Shown in pieces: positions 62,226 to 64,000 of a stretch of 64,000 nucleotides of DNA. The DNA comes from Rhizobacter sp. (lineage in GTDB: Bacteria > Pseudomonadota > Gammaproteobacteria > Burkholderiales > Burkholderiaceae_C). A program made the translations under genes and the position numbers. The stretch is from positions 3,658,001 to 3,722,000 of the forward strand of contig JAHBZQ010000001.1 of the NCBI GenBank assembly GCA_019635355.1. Direction: 5' to 3'. The notes below the pieces were generated by a model. The model did not search any database. It saw only the letters and a program-made list of their open reading frames with translations, and was not told the DNA's origin. Position 1 is the stretch's first letter, and each line of letters begins with the position of its first letter.

Positions 62226-63257
62226 ATGTCCGCATTGCTTCAAGCCGACGCTGCTGCGCCGGTGTCGTCGTCGCTTCCGTCCTACCCCCGCCTGCATGAG
62301 GTCGAACGTGTCGCCATGCGCCTGGCCGGCCAGATCATGCCCACGCCCGTGTGGCGCTGGCAGACCGGCGTGATCGCGCGCACGTTCAACCCGCTCACCG
62401 AGGTCTGGCTCAAGCTCGAGCTCTTCCAGCAGACCGGCAGCTTCAAGCTGCGCGGGGCGCTCAACACCGTGCAGTCGTTCAGCGACGAGCAGCGCCGCCG
62501 CGGGGTGGTGGCGGCGAGTGCCGGCAACCATGCGGTGTCGGTGGCGTGTGCGGCCCGCGCGGTGGGCTCGCATGCCAAGCTCGTGATGCCGAAGTTCGCC
62601 AGCCCGGTGCGGCTCGACGCCTGCCGCGGCTACGGCGCCGAGCTGCTGCTCACCGAGACGCTGGCCGAGGCCTTCGCGATCGCCGACCAGATCGCCGCCG
62701 ACGAAGGCCGCAGCATGGTCCACCCCTACGACGGCCCGCGCACGGCCGAAGGCACCGGCACCATTGCACTTGAGCTGATGCGCCAGGTGCGCGGGCTCGA
62801 TGCGGTGGTGGTGCCGGTGGGCGGTGGCGGGCTCGCGGCTGGCATCTCGGCCATCGTCAAGCAGATCAACCCGCGCTGCCAGGTGTTCGGCGTTGAGCCC
62901 TTGGGTGCCGATGCCATGTACCGCAGCTTCCAGGCGGGCCGGCCGATGCGGCTGGAGGGCGTCGACACCGTGGCCGACAGCCTGAGTGCCCCGTATGCGA
63001 TGGCCTACAGCTACGGCGTGTGCCGGCGCTTCGTCGACGAGATCGTGCGGGTGGACGACGACGCGCTCGTCGCGGCCATGCACCACCTCTTCCTCGACAT
63101 GAAACTCGCCGCCGAGCCGGCAGCGGCCGCCGCGACGGCCGCCTTGCTCGGCCCGTTGCGCGAGCGGCTCGACGGCAAGCGCGTGGCGCTCATCGTCTGC
63201 GGCTCCAACATCGACGCCGCGCGGTATGGCGAGCTGCTGCGGAGGGCCGCGGCATGA
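62226..63257 (+). CDS. Threonine dehydratase-like PLP enzyme
   Basis: A 343-residue fold-type II PLP enzyme. The Schiff-base lysine is in GSFKLRGALN; the phosphate loop is VPVGGGGLAAGIS. It matches catabolic threonine/serine dehydratases and racemases such as IlvA/TdcB without a regulatory ACT domain. The exact substrate is open. ATG at 62226 has GGAG upstream. Its stop overlaps the methyltransferase start (ATGA). Confidence 0.88.
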   Translation: MSALLQADAAAPVSSSLPSYPRLHEVERVAMRLAGQIMPTPVWRWQTGVIARTFNPLTEVWLKLELFQQTGSFKLRGALNTVQSFSDEQRRRGVVAASAGNHAVSVACAARAVGSHAKLVMPKFASPVRLDACRGYGAELLLTETLAEAFAIADQIAADEGRSMVHPYDGPRTAEGTGTIALELMRQVRGLDAVVVPVGGGGLAAGISAIVKQINPRCQVFGVEPLGADAMYRSFQAGRPMRLEGVDTVADSLSAPYAMAYSYGVCRRFVDEIVRVDDDALVAAMHHLFLDMKLAAEPAAAAATAALLGPLRERLDGKRVALIVCGSNIDAARYGELLRRAAA

Positions 63258-63877
63258 GCCATTTCAACGACGACGTGCCGGTGACGGTCGACTTCCGCGA
63301 GGCGGCGCACGCACGCCAATGGACCGAGGCCGCGATGTCGGTGCGGCCGTGGCGTGCCGAGTTCTTCTCGGCCTTCGCCGAGGTGATCGCGCCGCATGCG
63401 GGCACGCCCTGCCGAGTGCTCGAACTCGGCTCCGGCCCGGGCTTCCTGGCCGAACGCCTGCTCGCGCTGCGGGCCGATCTCGACTATGTGGCGCTCGACT
63501 TCTCGGCACCGATGCAGGTGATGGCGCGCGAGCGCCTCGCGCAGTTCGCCGGCCGTGTCGACTTCCTCGTGCGCGATCTGCGCGACCCGCTCTGGGGCGA
63601 GGGCCTCGGCGCGTTCGACTTCGTCGTCACGCACCAGGCGGTGCACGAATTGCGCCACAAGCGCTACGCGAGCAGCTTGCACGCGCAGGCCCGCGAGCGA
63701 CTTCTCCCGGGTGGGAGCTATCTCGTCTGCGACCACTTCTTCGGCGAAGGTGGCATGACGAACGACCGGCTCTACATGACGGTGGACGAGCAGCGCGAGG
63801 CCTTGCACTCGGCAGGCTTCGCGCACGTCCATCCGTTGCTGCTGAAGGGCGGCCTCGTCTTGCACCACGCCCGCTGA
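63254..63877 (+). CDS. SAM-dependent methyltransferase
   Basis: A 207-residue class I methyltransferase. Motif I is VLELGSGPGFLAE, with ALDFSAPMQVMARERL and DFVVTHQAVHELRH following. The target is unknown. It is coupled to the PLP enzyme by a four-base overlap and ends 6 bases before a convergent GNAT gene. Confidence 0.87.
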   Translation: MSHFNDDVPVTVDFREAAHARQWTEAAMSVRPWRAEFFSAFAEVIAPHAGTPCRVLELGSGPGFLAERLLALRADLDYVALDFSAPMQVMARERLAQFAGRVDFLVRDLRDPLWGEGLGAFDFVVTHQAVHELRHKRYASSLHAQARERLLPGGSYLVCDHFFGEGGMTNDRLYMTVDEQREALHSAGFAHVHPLLLKGGLVLHHAR

Positions 63878-63883
63878 TGCACC

Positions 63884-64000
63884 TCAGGCGTTGGGCAACC
63901 CGAGCTGCTTGAGGTAGCGCACCGCGTCTTCCACGCCCTGGTAGTAGCCGCTGCGGCGGTCGTGCTCGATGAAGCCGTGGTGCTTGTAGAAGGCGCGTGC
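63884..64000 (-). CDS. GNAT acetyltransferase, C-terminal part
   Basis: Only the last 38 residues lie in the window; the gene continues beyond the right edge. The sequence ARAFYKHHGFIEHD is the usual end of the GNAT fold (alpha-4/beta-7). Function cannot be told from this part. Confidence 0.65.
   Translation of the reverse strand, partial: ARAFYKHHGFIEHDRRSGYYQGVEDAVRYLKQLGLPNA

Overview
The window is high-GC chromosomal DNA. It fits a betaproteobacterium of the order Burkholderiales, near the Comamonadaceae or the Leptothrix/Rubrivivax/Rhizobacter group. The grounds are a Bug-type solute receptor, many LysR regulators, a GTP-dependent PEP carboxykinase, a Comamonas-type protocatechuate 4,5-cleavage (pmd) operon, and a Comamonadaceae-style GC-rich intergenic repeat. 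No rRNA, tRNA, CRISPR, prophage or insertion sequence was seen. Many genes overlap by 1-4 bases, and several start at GTG or TTG.

1-15 kb: the start of an LplT-like MFS transporter; a YiaAB / small exported protein / DUF2145 operon; XRE and AraC regulators whose 3' ends overlap on opposite strands; a secreted alpha/beta hydrolase (copy D); a LysR - rlmJ - CaiB - PAS histidine kinase run; an alcohol dehydrogenase; a MOSC protein; a TupA-like binding protein; and pckG with two terminators.

15-31 kb: LysR, YecA/SEC-C, metallophosphoesterase and TetR genes; a divergent argP-like / argO-like pair with a coupled D-amino-acid dehydrogenase; an ECF sigma/anti-sigma pair facing a short Hsp70 across a 10-bp inverted repeat; a possible small RNA; mmsA with its LysR; a second small-exported-protein/DUF2145 operon; and a Bug receptor.

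31-47 kb: a nitrate/sulfonate-type ABC importer with a TRIC-channel gene inside its operon; an overlapping protease-FHA-SDR run; then the most unusual region, 38.3-44.5 kb. There, two diverged lipase-foldase (Lif-like) proteins sit with three paralogous secreted Ser-Asp-His hydrolases. Both hydrolase-to-foldase junctions carry a GC hairpin, and two of the hydrolase genes share an inverted repeat upstream. The hydrolases do not carry the GHSxG elbow of classical Lif-dependent lipases, so they look like an undescribed foldase-client family. The fourth paralogue is copy D at 4.4-5.3 kb.

47-64 kb: the pmd operon for protocatechuate meta-cleavage (hydratase, aldolase, DUF1932 dehydrogenase, PDC hydrolase, tannase/feruloyl-esterase-like lipoprotein, dioxygenase alpha and beta, CHMS dehydrogenase) with a divergent LysR; a translationally overlapping TonB receptor - YfiR - hybrid kinase set followed by a diguanylate cyclase; a threonine-dehydratase-like PLP enzyme with a methyltransferase; and the end of a GNAT gene.
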